64,000 bases of DNA. Source: Chitinophaga varians (lineage in GTDB: Bacteria > Bacteroidota > Bacteroidia > Chitinophagales > Chitinophagaceae). Below, piece after piece: positions 36,751 to 46,144 of this stretch (position 1 is the first letter of the stretch; each line of letters begins with the position of its first letter). Where the stretch lies: NCBI RefSeq assembly GCF_014529945.1, contig NZ_JACVFB010000001.1, positions 434,001 through 498,000 of the forward strand, read 5' to 3'. The notes below the pieces were generated by a model. That model had not been told where the DNA came from. It worked only from the letters and a program-made list of their open reading frames with translations, and searched no databases. A program made the position numbers and the translations under genes.

Positions 36751-39141
36751 TTACATGCCCGCCCTTTTCTCTTCTTCATTTTTACTGTCACTTTTACTGG
36801 TATGGGTGGATTTTCCGAAACTATAATTCAGCGTCAATGCCATTTTATGATTGCCGTACCAATGTTGTAGCTGGTTATTGATGATCGTTTTCTCCCGGAA
36901 TGTCAGGTAGTAACGATAGGTATCCAATACGTCATAAAAGTTGAATCTGGAATGCAGCTTTCCTTTCAGCCAGCTTTTCCGGATGCCCAGGTCCAGGCTT
37001 CCCATGGGCCGGAAGGTATATAGGCTATTACCGGTAGCGGAACGATAGAGATAGGAAATATCGAAGGTGATACCTTTCGGCAAACTGAATACCTGGCTGC
37101 CGGAAAGGGTATAATCAAATATAGGAATAGCATATACCTTATCGTGGTAGGGCGTTACCTCTTTTTTATAGTTGCCTTTGACATTGTTATTCATATTCCA
37201 CCAGGGGGTGATCGTCAGCGGAAGGCTGACTTCTACACCGCCGAAATCATTGTAAGGCAGGTTACGACCGAGATATTCCAGCACATTGGTAACGGGGTCA
37301 TATTCAGGATAGCGCCCCATGGGGTCCGTTTCCCTGCCTGCGAATAGCGTGACGCTAAGGGCGTGCCGGCTATAGGCGACGCTTAGCATATCCGTTTTGG
37401 AGGGCTGTAAATAGGGGTTGCCGACGAAATAATTAAGCGGGCTATTATAAAACCGGAAAGGATTAAGCTGGGCAAAGTTAGGCCGGGTAATACGACGACT
37501 ATAGGACACGTGTAACTGCTGCGTATGTTCCAACGGAAAAGTAAAACTAAAGGAAGGCAGCCAGGTCAGGTAGTCCCTGCTGGTCAGCAGGTGTTGGGTC
37601 ATGGCATTGCCGGTGCTATGGGTATGTTCAGCGCGCAGGCTGGCGCTATAACGCCATTTATTCACTGTTCTTTCGTAGGCTACATAGGCGGCTGTAACGT
37701 ATTCATCATACTGGAAGCTGTTGGAGCGACTGCTGTCCGGTACAAAAATAGACAGCCGATTGAGTGTGTCGTAGCGTAATTGATTGTTGGTGGTGCTAAA
37801 TGCAAATCTGGCGCCCGTACTCCATTTTCCTTTTGCCAGATTGCCGGAAAGGTCTGCCTGTACCGAGTGTATCAGGATATCATTTTTTAGATCTGTTTTC
37901 CAGTAATCGAGCAAACGGTGCCCATCGAGATTTTTCGTTTGTATATCCTCGTTTTGCCGGTTCCTGATTTTTAAAAACGAGGAAAGTATTTCCAGCTGAT
38001 TTTTACCTGGCTTTCCGGTATAATAAAGATGGACCGCATACGTCCGTTGTCGGGGAACGGCGCTGTTGAACGTATAGATGTCTGATAGCAGCTGTTGAGC
38101 AGTAGCATCTGTTGTGTGGAGCGTATTGAAGGAATTGACATGACGACTCGACTGATATGCGCGTCCTGTGATTGCTATATGATGTGTTTTGGAAAAATTA
38201 TAGTCAGCTCCAAGCTGATAATTAAAGTTGTTGTTGCTGGTGGGGACCCTGTTTTGGGTGGTCATGATATTCGTATTGGCCAGATGTTGCAGCGCCGAAT
38301 ACTTGTAAATACCTGTTCCGGCGGTATACCCCAGTCGCGCTGTGTAGGAAAGTTTTTTTGTCTTGTAGGTCAACAGCAGGTTGTTTTCTACCAATACATA
38401 TGCATTTTGCTGGATATTACTGCTGATGTTGCCTTTCCATCCTAAAGTGAGGTCGCGTTTCAGCCGGATATCAATAATACTTTTATGTTCGCCATTGTAT
38501 TTGGAAGAGGGATTGTTGATTACTTCAATAGCTGTTATCATTTCAGGAGAAAGGCCGGCAAGATAACTTTGCAGTTCCTCCTGGCTCATGGGTACCTGTT
38601 TCCCGTCAATAAATATACTGGGGGCAGCGCCCCCAGTCATTTGTAGAGAACCATCGGCATTGATCTGCAGGCCCGGTATTTTCTTCAGGATATCAAATGT
38701 GTTGGCGGAAGAAGAGAATAATGGGTTGCCGGCAACATGCAGGATCAATTTATCTGCCCGACGCTGCAGTACTGTTTTTTCGCCGGTTACAATGACTTCG
38801 TTTAGTTGACTGGACGTTGCTGTTAGCGTTATGGAGCCCAGGTCCAGGTTGCTGCCGCCGGTATTATCCAATATAACATCCGAATAAAACCTGTTGTACC
38901 CAAAAGAGGAAAGGGATAGGGTATATCGGCCATGCTGCAAATGGGTTAACCGGAAGGTGCCGGCAGTATCCGTCAGCTGTCCTTTGACAAAAATGGAGTC
39001 AGGCGACAATAAGCTAACCGTAACATACTTCAGGGGCTGCCGTGTTTGGTCATCCAGAATTTTCCCCTGGATTGTTTTTTGGGCGGCAACGGGAAATGAT
39101 AAGCCAATAAGCCAACAGGACGCCAGGCTAATTTTTGTCAT
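36751..39141 (-). CDS. Outer-membrane beta-barrel protein (TonB-receptor-like, OMP_b-brl_3 type)
   Basis: 796 aa. Signal peptide about 1-20 (ends FPVAAQ). Carboxypeptidase-D-regulatory-like domain about 21-105 (IQGKILDDQTRQPLKYVTVSL). Plug-like domain about 110-215 (LNEVIVTGEKTVLQRRADKL, SPEMITAIEVINNPSSKYNG). The barrel (about 240-770) has many alternating aromatic strands and ends in a charged tail. This family lacks a SusD partner and is usually encoded alone, sometimes near AraC or two-component regulators, as here. TAGGTTTG at 39158-39165 (minus strand) is a -7 candidate only 17 bp upstream. The 3' end has a decayed duplicate at 6191-6415. Confidence 0.88.
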   Translation of the reverse strand: MTKISLASCWLIGLSFPVAAQKTIQGKILDDQTRQPLKYVTVSLLSPDSIFVKGQLTDTAGTFRLTHLQHGRYTLSLSSFGYNRFYSDVILDNTGGSNLDLGSITLTATSSQLNEVIVTGEKTVLQRRADKLILHVAGNPLFSSSANTFDILKKIPGLQINADGSLQMTGGAAPSIFIDGKQVPMSQEELQSYLAGLSPEMITAIEVINNPSSKYNGEHKSIIDIRLKRDLTLGWKGNISSNIQQNAYVLVENNLLLTYKTKKLSYTARLGYTAGTGIYKYSALQHLANTNIMTTQNRVPTSNNNFNYQLGADYNFSKTHHIAITGRAYQSSRHVNSFNTLHTTDATAQQLLSDIYTFNSAVPRQRTYAVHLYYTGKPGKNQLEILSSFLKIRNRQNEDIQTKNLDGHRLLDYWKTDLKNDILIHSVQADLSGNLAKGKWSTGARFAFSTTNNQLRYDTLNRLSIFVPDSSRSNSFQYDEYVTAAYVAYERTVNKWRYSASLRAEHTHSTGNAMTQHLLTSRDYLTWLPSFSFTFPLEHTQQLHVSYSRRITRPNFAQLNPFRFYNSPLNYFVGNPYLQPSKTDMLSVAYSRHALSVTLFAGRETDPMGRYPEYDPVTNVLEYLGRNLPYNDFGGVEVSLPLTITPWWNMNNNVKGNYKKEVTPYHDKVYAIPIFDYTLSGSQVFSLPKGITFDISYLYRSATGNSLYTFRPMGSLDLGIRKSWLKGKLHSRFNFYDVLDTYRYYLTFREKTIINNQLQHWYGNHKMALTLNYSFGKSTHTSKSDSKNEEEKRAGM

Positions 39142-39236
39142 CTGTAACGGTTTCCTGCAAACCTAAAAAGGCCAGGTACCGGGGTGGTCTGATATTATCA
39201 ATTCAGACGTTCGGATTTATAAAACCGTACTGCAGC

Positions 39237-40292
39237 CTATTGATTATCAAAGGATTTCTTATAGAGCGCCGGAGTGGTGTCTTTCACTTTTCTGAAGGCC
39301 GCGTAGAAAGTTGACTTTGAATTATAGCCTACTTCGTATCCGATAGCTTCGAAAGTAAGATGGGTATGAGTGGTTATTAATTTGCAGGCTTCCTGAATCC
39401 GGTACTCATTAATGTAGGTAGAAAAACTTTTTCCCAGGTTATCATTCAATAACTGAGATAGCTGATGTGGTGTTATCTTCACCTCCTTTGCCACATCGCT
39501 TAATTTAATATTGGGGTCCTGGTACAACTTCTTATCATGTAGGGTCTTTTCCAGCTTCTCTATCCACGTCACCGCGTCTGTATCAGCAATTTTCTTTTTT
39601 TCGGTTTTGACAGGCAAATGGGTGGGGTCGGATTTTTTTCCCCGGAAATGATAAAAAATAGTCAGGTAGAATAAAACAGATAGTGATACCGGCCCGCTAA
39701 TGTACAGGTGACAGGCGATACCAGCCCAGGAGAGCATGAAAATAGCACAAATCACACAGTTGCTGCCGTACAGAAACAGCCAGAATTTTTCCGTTTCAGT
39801 TAATGCCGCAGGATGTATAAAGAACGTTTTCAACAGGTTTTTTAGCGCGAATCCCGTGGCCACCAGGTATATTATCCATTGATAGTATATAATGGAAATC
39901 ACAGGCCCGTTCCACAGATCAGGATAAGTTTGATACGGCAAAAGGATGCCCGTTAGCAGCAAAGCCCCCAGAAGTCCTCCCCAGACCCATTTCCAGGAGG
40001 GGGGAAGGGCAGTTACATTGTGCAGCGCAGCCCGGAAAAAGTAATATAGTGAAGGCCCGATCAAAAAGCAGGCGGATAACCCCAGCTGTGCGTATATTTT
40101 AGGCAGGGAGGGATTGAAATATAAAAAGACCGCTTTAATGATCCGGAGACTAAGTGCCAGCAATAATATGCAGAGGAATAAGGTAGATAGCGTCTTTTTT
40201 CTTTTACTAAAGAAAAGATAAAGGCTGATCACCATTCCATTGAAAGCTCCCAGGGAACTAATAAAGAATAATATTTGCTGACCAATATTCAT
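39237..40292 (-). CDS. Membrane-bound AraC-family transcriptional regulator
   Basis: 351 aa from ATG 40292 (MNIGQQILFFISSLGAFNGM is the usual start of this family; an in-frame ATG at 40352 adds 20 residues). Residues 1-235 hold about six or seven membrane segments with no other domain. The C-terminal 110 residues form the AraC DNA-binding domain: first helix-turn-helix KLSDVAKEVKITPHQLSQLL, second TFEAIGYEVGYNSKSTFYAAFRK. Such regulators sense a membrane or surface signal through the transmembrane part. It is divergent from no gene, but lies 95 bp upstream of the barrel gene on the same strand and may control it. Confidence 0.9.
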   Translation of the reverse strand: MNIGQQILFFISSLGAFNGMVISLYLFFSKRKKTLSTLFLCILLLALSLRIIKAVFLYFNPSLPKIYAQLGLSACFLIGPSLYYFFRAALHNVTALPPSWKWVWGGLLGALLLTGILLPYQTYPDLWNGPVISIIYYQWIIYLVATGFALKNLLKTFFIHPAALTETEKFWLFLYGSNCVICAIFMLSWAGIACHLYISGPVSLSVLFYLTIFYHFRGKKSDPTHLPVKTEKKKIADTDAVTWIEKLEKTLHDKKLYQDPNIKLSDVAKEVKITPHQLSQLLNDNLGKSFSTYINEYRIQEACKLITTHTHLTFEAIGYEVGYNSKSTFYAAFRKVKDTTPALYKKSFDNQ

Positions 40293-40425
40293 AAGGAACA
40301 ATACAGAATTTATAGGAGAAATATAAGGGAATTTTCTTTGTTCTACATTCACTTACAGCCCCCGGACAAGCTTCAATTCAGTGCTGAAGAAAATTTTTTC
40401 TCTCTTTGGTGGTAGTAAGCTCGTA

Positions 40426-41115
40426 TTATCTAATCGATTTACGGCCCCTGATTTTTCCATCGCTTGTAAAATTGTCAGATTCCCGGCCTTCAATTATCTT
40501 CCAGTCCATCGATGCTAAAAGTGAAGCGGTGAGTGTTTCGCTTCCGAATTCAGTCAGGTGGATATTTCCATATTTGCAAAGGAAAAGCTGTATTTTTTCT
40601 TCCTTATCAAAAAGGAAAATGTACTCAGCAACGGTCGGATCGCACCTTGTTATCCAAAATAATATCTCAATACATTCCGGTAAGCTGTCTACGTCTAAAA
40701 TAAATGCCTCTTTGTAGGTTGGCTTACCAACGATCCGCTCAAGTAGTTTATAGGCATTGACTAGCGGCTTAAACTTGTTGTTGCGATTGCCGAAAAAATC
40801 AAGCTTTAGATGAGAAATAACAACGAGCTCTTTGACGCCGATGGCAGCAAATAATTCCGTCAGCTTATGAGTCAGGGTGGTGGTAAATGTATTGATGTCA
40901 GTATGATGTAGTCCAATAATTTTATTAAAACAGGTATGGCCAATGGTTTCAGTCTCTAAGAAATCAAATTGGTCCTGATATAGGTGTTCTTCATGCTCAT
41001 CTCTGTAGTATTGAAGCATATCTTCGTCATAGAATACTTTTTGAAGCTTAGCTAATGCTGTGCCAATGATTTTCTTCGTCTGAACGGATTCTTTTCTTGA
41101 AACGAGTGTTATCAT
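40426..41115 (-). CDS. Hypothetical protein, 229 aa
   Basis: I do not recognise the family. It has no signal peptide or membrane segment and is probably cytoplasmic. A central alternating pattern (FAAIGVKELVVISHLKLDFF) and a later YIFLFDKEEKIQLFLCKYG look like alpha/beta structure, and the C-terminus is basic (KIRGRKSIR). It is unlinked to the AraC gene (134 bp gap) and lies 303 bp downstream of the Mrr-STAND gene on the same strand. A small accessory to that system is possible but unsupported by sequence. Confidence 0.6.
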   Translation of the reverse strand: MITLVSRKESVQTKKIIGTALAKLQKVFYDEDMLQYYRDEHEEHLYQDQFDFLETETIGHTCFNKIIGLHHTDINTFTTTLTHKLTELFAAIGVKELVVISHLKLDFFGNRNNKFKPLVNAYKLLERIVGKPTYKEAFILDVDSLPECIEILFWITRCDPTVAEYIFLFDKEEKIQLFLCKYGNIHLTEFGSETLTASLLASMDWKIIEGRESDNFTSDGKIRGRKSIR

Positions 41116-41417
41116 AGTATTGCGTCGGAGATGATGGATTTTAACGGATGTTGTGCGGCAGAGCCGCTGATATGTAAAAGTGGCTGAAAATAATATTTTT
41201 TTGGATTAACCTGGATAAGATAACACATAATCAGTTGCACGGTTTCATAGTGTGTGGTAATTTTCTATCTTTAATGAGTGTTTGGTAAATAGTTAAATAC
41301 CGATAGGTGTTTCTTCCTATGCTATGAAGTTCATCTTTGGCTAACCGGCAAAATAAAGAATGCTACAATTGAAGCCAATAAAAAGCCTGATGAATTTAAG
41401 CTCCGGGAGTAGCATTT
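41116..41417. other. 302-bp intergenic region, no gene
   Basis: AT-rich, with no reading frame above about 30 codons and no strong hairpin with a T tract. It would hold the promoter of the 40426-41115 gene on the minus strand; only imperfect -7 matches are visible there. Confidence 0.5.
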
Positions 41418-44400
41418 TTAATAGTGATCCGAAACGAATTTTTTTAAATCTTTAATATATCTTCTGATCGCTTTATGCATCCCGAGTTCCAGAAGAAGTT
41501 CAATAAAGCCAGTTTTTGAAAGCTCTTTCTGAAAGTGAATGGTATATCCAACTTTAAAATCCGGGAAATTGGTTTGTATATACTTTCTCAAATATTGGGA
41601 CTGATTTGTGCTTATATTGAGATATTTTTCTATTGTTAAATCATTACATACTATCTCAATATCCAAATCCCTTAGTATTGGTTCAAGATTATCCGCACTG
41701 CTACTGGCATAAATATCATATGTGCCAGATTTGTCATAATAAGAGAATTCGATCGCCAAATTTGTATATTTTATATATGATAGAATGGTTGCCGTATTAT
41801 CTGTTTTATCAAGTATATCTATAACTTCTTGTATAATCGGGCAAAGAAAGTGTTTGATAAAAGAAGGGGTGTCTTTGTGATATAGATCAATGTGAAAGCT
41901 TCTAAGTTCTATAATGGTCTGTGACTTGAAGGAGGTGAGCAGGTTTTTGTAAAGTTCCTCCTTTTTGTTAGTTGGTTGGCAATTAAAGTATTGGAATGCC
42001 AGAAAATCCGTTAGCAGGTCCAATGTAAAGGTATACCAGATATCCCTTTGTGTAAGGAGTTTAATATTGATGAGGCGTTCGAAAATATTGTTTGCCTGCT
42101 CAGTACTATATTCATGAAAATGAGAAAGAAAGGTTTCTTTTCTAAAGATACGAACCTGAGATAGCTGGAATGCGCATGCTATTTTGGACAATAATGAGAT
42201 AATTTCAGATTCTAATTTGAGGCATGAGAGCATCTGTTGACACATTTCTGAAGAACTGTGTTTGGCTATATCAATTTGTGATGTAAGGGAGGCCAGTAGT
42301 TCAATTTGTGTGGTAGATGAGAGGAAATGCCTGACAATCGGGTGCGAGGAGTCGATAAGCTTATTCAGCTTCCGGACCGTTTTAGCATCGATATACTGTG
42401 CAAGGACTTTTTTGGCGTGAGCATCATTCTCAATGTCATTCCAGTCAGGATTAAGCTGCTTTAAGGAGATTTTGTAGGAGTGATATTCTTGTTCTTGCAT
42501 TTCCTTATCGCTGCCGATTTCTGCAGCATTTTCTGCCTGAGAATGGGAATCCTTTTCTATTGCCTGTTCATGCCCATGTCGAGAAAAAATTTCTCTTCCG
42601 GTCATATCGTTTATATCGGTCTGTAGCTTTTTTGTTATGCGAATCTTAAAGAAGTCAACCAGATCATCTAGTCGTATATCTAATAAATCGTCCATGTCAA
42701 CCCTGGACTGATAGCTGCCATCCCAAAGGAAATAATCGATATCATCCAGAATCATTTCCTGTATTTCTTTTCGAATTGCCCTGATTCTGGGAGTTACAAA
42801 ATGGTCCCACTCTGTTGGAAATTTCTCTTTAAAATATGTCCATGACAGATATTCGGTTGTAAAACTTATGTTGTCATAATAATCCTCAATAGCCTGTGCA
42901 GGATTGATAGGGCGATAGGGCAGGATCTTGTCTAAAACGTCGAGCTGAGAAACCCTTTCAGCAGAAGTCAGAGGATGAAGAATACTATGGGCTTTTTGCA
43001 TAAGATCTTCTCCATTTATATACTCGTCGTATTTTTGGATCACAAACTCCCTGATTTCCATGTCGTCGTCCAGATTAAAATAATAGACCAGTTTGACCAA
43101 CTTATACATTCTGTTTTGGAACAGAGAAAAATTTAGATGATAGGTTGTATCACCGCCGGACCAGTTGACCGTACTGATACGGAATGTCTTTAGTTCATCG
43201 AACTCAGTTAAAACCTTTTGTTTTAATACCTCAAAATGCCGGGAGTTAAGGTGGATTTTATCCAGAAAATGGCTATGGTCATAATAATCCATATCCAGGG
43301 CGTCGTAAAAGCCTTCACCTTCCTCTGTCGTGAATACAAGAAAAAGTTGATTGAATGTTACGGCGGTCTGTATCAACAATTCAATCAGGTCGTCTCGGTG
43401 TCGGAGAAACTCGAGGCAGAAATCTTTAATCGAAGGGTTGTTTAGTATTAATAGCCTTTCAGTCTTTATTGTTTCATAAATCATTGAAATGTCTACCTTG
43501 TAGTAGTCTTCACGAGTCTTTAACTCAGGATTTTGTACTACTGAAACAAAGGAGCCAATTACTTCCTTTAGGCCATCACTAAAGAAATCCTTTTCATGCC
43601 CATTTGGAGCCAAATGCCTATATTCATTTGCATTTTTGAACATTTTGAAAACTGTGGGTTCTGGTATTGGCTCTTCAGATATGGCAATGATGAGCAGAAT
43701 AAATTTTGCTGATTCTCCTAACTTTCGGTATATATTTTCCCAATAGGCATATGGATCATCCAGATAGCTAATCAGGCCTGAAAGAAGCGAAGTTCTGTTA
43801 CCTTTCGGGTCATAGTATTTTTTAATGTATTCACTGATGAGCCTTGGAGTGAAGTTCCTGTGAAAAATGATGCTCTCATAGTTAGCTTCCTGAGTAATAG
43901 AGGTTATGTGATGTAATTCTATCGGAGGATGATACAAGTAATTATATAATATTTTTATTTTAAATGTTTTTGTAAAAGCAGCCTGTTTGATTATACACTT
44001 CAGATAATTAAGCTCCTTTAGTTCGGGGTATTTTAACTCTGCCTGTTGAAATATATATTCCCGGGAGGTTACTATCAATCGCTTATTTCCGGATCTTGAT
44101 ATCTTACTGACAAACTCCAATAGTTCTCTGTCTTCGTTTCTGTCAAAACCATGAAAGGTAACACTGCCGAGGAAATCGTCGAATAAAAAAAGTTGAGGGA
44201 TATCGGGCTTCCAAAGCCCTGATATTTCTTTTAGACTTCCACGGATAAAATAAAATTCGTATCCCTCCTGTTGGAAATACAAACTTAACATCCCTGCTAA
44301 AGTAGATTTTCCTACCCCTGGTGCACCAGAAATGATTACAAACCTATACTTATTTAATATTTCGATAGCCGGGATGTAGGCATCATCCTGCACATAATAC

Positions 44401-44930
44401 TTCTTCAGCTCAACATACTCCTGTAGCTTATACTGTGACTGTTCGTATACTCCCGGATGTAGCAAACGTTCTAATACACTGGTATTGGGTAGATATAGTT
44501 TAGCATGTTTTAGTTCTATTTCCGGATATATTCCCAGTAGATTATTTAACATCTCGGCCGCAATAATATCATCTGTTGACAGTACATAAGGTCGCAGAAG
44601 GTCATATAACTTTAATAGTTGCCCTTTTGATACTTGAAGGGAGGTCGCCAGAATATATCGTTTAGGAGACAAATGCTTTAACTTATCTAGCTCTTGGTTT
44701 TTTATCTGGTTATATAGGTCTTCAAATTTTCGGTATCTCTTCACCTGGAGAACAATATAGTCTTTGCCGTCCTCAAAAATAGCATCAATGCCGCCATCTT
44801 TTCCCTCCTTAAAGCTGTTAAAAAAAAAGCTCTTTTGATTTTCGGTTGAGATCTTTCTTTGTATAAGATCTCTGCAAAGCAACTCAAATTCTTTAGGGGA
44901 CAAGGAGGTGAAATCGTATGCTTTATTCAT
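41418..44930 (-). CDS. Mrr-like nuclease fused to a STAND NTPase (candidate antiphage protein)
   Basis: 1170 aa, cytoplasmic. Residues 1-70 carry a PD-(D/E)xK restriction-endonuclease-like fold: Glu14 or Glu16 in helix one, Asp45 and Asp49 in GKDGGIDA, and Gln62-x-Lys64 in VLQVKRY. The NTPase follows: Walker A GAPGVGKST at 202-210, Walker B LFLFDD at 247-252, and RLIVTSREYIF near 284-294. About 800 largely helical residues complete the protein, as in STAND sensors. The architecture nuclease-NTPase-long helical C-terminus is that of Avs-type (STAND) antiphage proteins, which detect a phage protein and then cut DNA; applying it here is inference. AT-rich compared with neighbours and alone in its unit. 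A 22-bp palindrome sits just upstream. Confidence 0.85.
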   Translation of the reverse strand: MNKAYDFTSLSPKEFELLCRDLIQRKISTENQKSFFFNSFKEGKDGGIDAIFEDGKDYIVLQVKRYRKFEDLYNQIKNQELDKLKHLSPKRYILATSLQVSKGQLLKLYDLLRPYVLSTDDIIAAEMLNNLLGIYPEIELKHAKLYLPNTSVLERLLHPGVYEQSQYKLQEYVELKKYYVQDDAYIPAIEILNKYRFVIISGAPGVGKSTLAGMLSLYFQQEGYEFYFIRGSLKEISGLWKPDIPQLFLFDDFLGSVTFHGFDRNEDRELLEFVSKISRSGNKRLIVTSREYIFQQAELKYPELKELNYLKCIIKQAAFTKTFKIKILYNYLYHPPIELHHITSITQEANYESIIFHRNFTPRLISEYIKKYYDPKGNRTSLLSGLISYLDDPYAYWENIYRKLGESAKFILLIIAISEEPIPEPTVFKMFKNANEYRHLAPNGHEKDFFSDGLKEVIGSFVSVVQNPELKTREDYYKVDISMIYETIKTERLLILNNPSIKDFCLEFLRHRDDLIELLIQTAVTFNQLFLVFTTEEGEGFYDALDMDYYDHSHFLDKIHLNSRHFEVLKQKVLTEFDELKTFRISTVNWSGGDTTYHLNFSLFQNRMYKLVKLVYYFNLDDDMEIREFVIQKYDEYINGEDLMQKAHSILHPLTSAERVSQLDVLDKILPYRPINPAQAIEDYYDNISFTTEYLSWTYFKEKFPTEWDHFVTPRIRAIRKEIQEMILDDIDYFLWDGSYQSRVDMDDLLDIRLDDLVDFFKIRITKKLQTDINDMTGREIFSRHGHEQAIEKDSHSQAENAAEIGSDKEMQEQEYHSYKISLKQLNPDWNDIENDAHAKKVLAQYIDAKTVRKLNKLIDSSHPIVRHFLSSTTQIELLASLTSQIDIAKHSSSEMCQQMLSCLKLESEIISLLSKIACAFQLSQVRIFRKETFLSHFHEYSTEQANNIFERLINIKLLTQRDIWYTFTLDLLTDFLAFQYFNCQPTNKKEELYKNLLTSFKSQTIIELRSFHIDLYHKDTPSFIKHFLCPIIQEVIDILDKTDNTATILSYIKYTNLAIEFSYYDKSGTYDIYASSSADNLEPILRDLDIEIVCNDLTIEKYLNISTNQSQYLRKYIQTNFPDFKVGYTIHFQKELSKTGFIELLLELGMHKAIRRYIKDLKKFVSDHY

Positions 44931-44956
44931 AACCTTATAAATTGTTCTGTCTTAAC

Positions 44957-44964
44957 TAAAGTTA
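44957..44964 (-). promoter_or_regulatory. Candidate -7 box of the Mrr-STAND gene
   Basis: On the minus strand this reads TAACTTTA, one mismatch from TAnnTTTG, 27 bp before the ATG. The perfect palindrome at 44978-44999 would cover the -33 region. Confidence 0.3.
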
Positions 44965-44977
44965 CTTTTTTTATGCT

Positions 44978-44999
44978 AATTCCGGATTAATCCGGAATT
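44978..44999. promoter_or_regulatory. Perfect 22-bp palindrome, candidate operator
   Basis: AATTCCGGA, then TTAA, then TCCGGAATT: every base is symmetric. It lies 48 bp upstream of the Mrr-STAND start codon, over the expected -33 element. Such a position suits a dimeric repressor site, but the binder is unknown and no regulator gene is adjacent. Confidence 0.4.
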
Positions 45000-45252
45000 G
45001 GATAAAATTATGCTGGTAAGATCGGGTGGATGGTAAATCCGATTTGAATTAGGGTTAGGAATAACAGTCATTCCCGCTCCCGCGGCGTTCATCTCCCCAA
45101 TACCCCTGTTGGTCCCAAATATTTCATCCCTGTGGGAATCGAAACCTACCTTGTATACATGTCTGCCTAACAACAGAGAATACACGGAAATATTTTTTTT
45201 TCATTGACATAGTACTACCGGATTTTGGCGATTGTCTATTAAACAACAGCAT

Positions 45253-45381
45253 ATGAATTACGCTGACAAATACAGCGGGTACTATGCAAAGATGAATGAT
45301 TTAAAACTTGCTCAATGCTGCCAGGAAGGCAGCAACGGAAACCATGCTTATCAATCAATGTTGTCAGGAACAATCGCCTGA
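45253..45381 (+). CDS. Possible small protein, 42 aa, in the remnant
   Basis: ATG 45253 occupies the place of the FecR start in the duplicated locus E segment. The first residues (MNYADK) resemble the FecR start (MSHPDK), then the sequence diverges and ends at 45379-45381. It contains a Cys-Cys pair and no membrane segment. It is preceded by the same gap element as a real FecR, so it could be transcribed, but it is more likely decay debris. Confidence 0.2.
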   Translation: MNYADKYSGYYAKMNDLKLAQCCQEGSNGNHAYQSMLSGTIA

Positions 45382-45462
45382 ATGTATGTAGTGAACTTTA
45401 TAAGATGCAAGATGTGTGCTTAAGTGTTTTTAGGGAACTAAGGCCGCAGTTTTTTTCTGAAT

Positions 45463-45492
45463 ACCCGCTGGAAATCTTTTCGGCGGGTTTTC
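45463..45492 (+). terminator. Intrinsic terminator after the remnant
   Basis: ACCCGC (45463-45468) pairs with GCGGGT (45483-45488), followed by TTTTC. It isolates the locus E promoter from upstream transcription. Confidence 0.45.
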
Positions 45493-45523
45493 TGTATACC
45501 CGTAGACGTTATACAAGATAATT

Positions 45524-45556
45524 ATTGCATCATTTCTAAATAACAAACTACCTTTG
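45524..45556 (+). promoter_or_regulatory. Housekeeping promoter of the locus E sigma factor
   Basis: ATTG (45524-45527), 21 nt, TACCTTTG (45549-45556). The -7 box matches TAnnTTTG fully and the -33 box matches three of four bases. The predicted transcript start is a few bases before the ATG at 45578. Confidence 0.5.
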
Positions 45557-45577
45557 CGCCTGATTTCGCCCATTTAC

Positions 45578-46144
45578 ATGTCATCATCTATCCTTCGAGA
45601 CACAACGGATACCGAATTATGGCAGCTGGTCCGCCAGGACAGTCTGCCTGCTTATGGAGAGTTATACGAACGCTACTGGGAAACCCTGTACGAAACGGCC
45701 TATTGGCGCCTGTACGATAAGGACGCTGCAAAAGATATTGTACAGGAAGTATTTATTTATTGCTGGCAGAAAAGAGAACAGATTCAGATCACCGAGTCGG
45801 TGGAAGGCTATTTTCGTACGGCCGTGAGGTTTAAGGTGCTGAATCACCTGAAATCGGAGCAGGCGAGAGATAAATACAGTCAGCTGGCAGGAAGGGAAAT
45901 ACCGGAGATCACCCATTCTACAGAGGAGACGCTGGCGAGCGCCGATCTGGAAGCCAGTTACCGTCGTGAGCTACAGCGGCTGCCGGACAAGATGCGGCAG
46001 GTATTTATCGAGAGCCGTGATCATGGGCTATCTGTCCGTGAAATCGCTGAGAAGCACGGCCTGTCGGAGCAGACCGTCAAAAACCAGCTCTCTGCTGCCT
46101 TAAAAAAACTGAGAGAGGGACTGGGGAATTTCTTTTTGGAATAA
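45578..46144 (+). CDS. ECF RNA polymerase sigma factor (locus E)
   Basis: 188 aa from ATG 45578. A TTG at 45554 overlaps the promoter and is rejected. Region 2 about 18-85 (AAKDIVQEVFIYCWQKRE). Region 4 about 130-180 with the helix-turn-helix VREIAEKHGLSEQTVKNQL. It is a FecI-like sigma paired with the FecR at 46205. The gene is well separated from its upstream neighbour by a terminator and has its own promoter. Confidence 0.93.
   Translation: MSSSILRDTTDTELWQLVRQDSLPAYGELYERYWETLYETAYWRLYDKDAAKDIVQEVFIYCWQKREQIQITESVEGYFRTAVRFKVLNHLKSEQARDKYSQLAGREIPEITHSTEETLASADLEASYRRELQRLPDKMRQVFIESRDHGLSVREIAEKHGLSEQTVKNQLSAALKKLREGLGNFFLE

Larger units (their letters stand above)
45187..45492 (+). pseudogene. 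Collapsed remnant of a duplicate sigma/FecR/TonB operon
   Basis: Bases 45187-45255 match the sigma-FecR gap of locus E (46142-46207). Shared blocks are the T tract, CATAGTACTACCGGA, TTGTCTATTAAACAACAGCA and the ATG. The similarity ends a few codons into the FecR frame. About 200 bp later comes a hairpin with flanks (GTTTTTTTCTGAA, GGAAATCTTTTCGGCGGG) that resemble the terminator region of locus E at 50801-50865. The simplest reading is an ancestral copy of the operon deleted from the start of fecR to its end. A 42-codon frame inside is listed separately. Confidence 0.55.
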
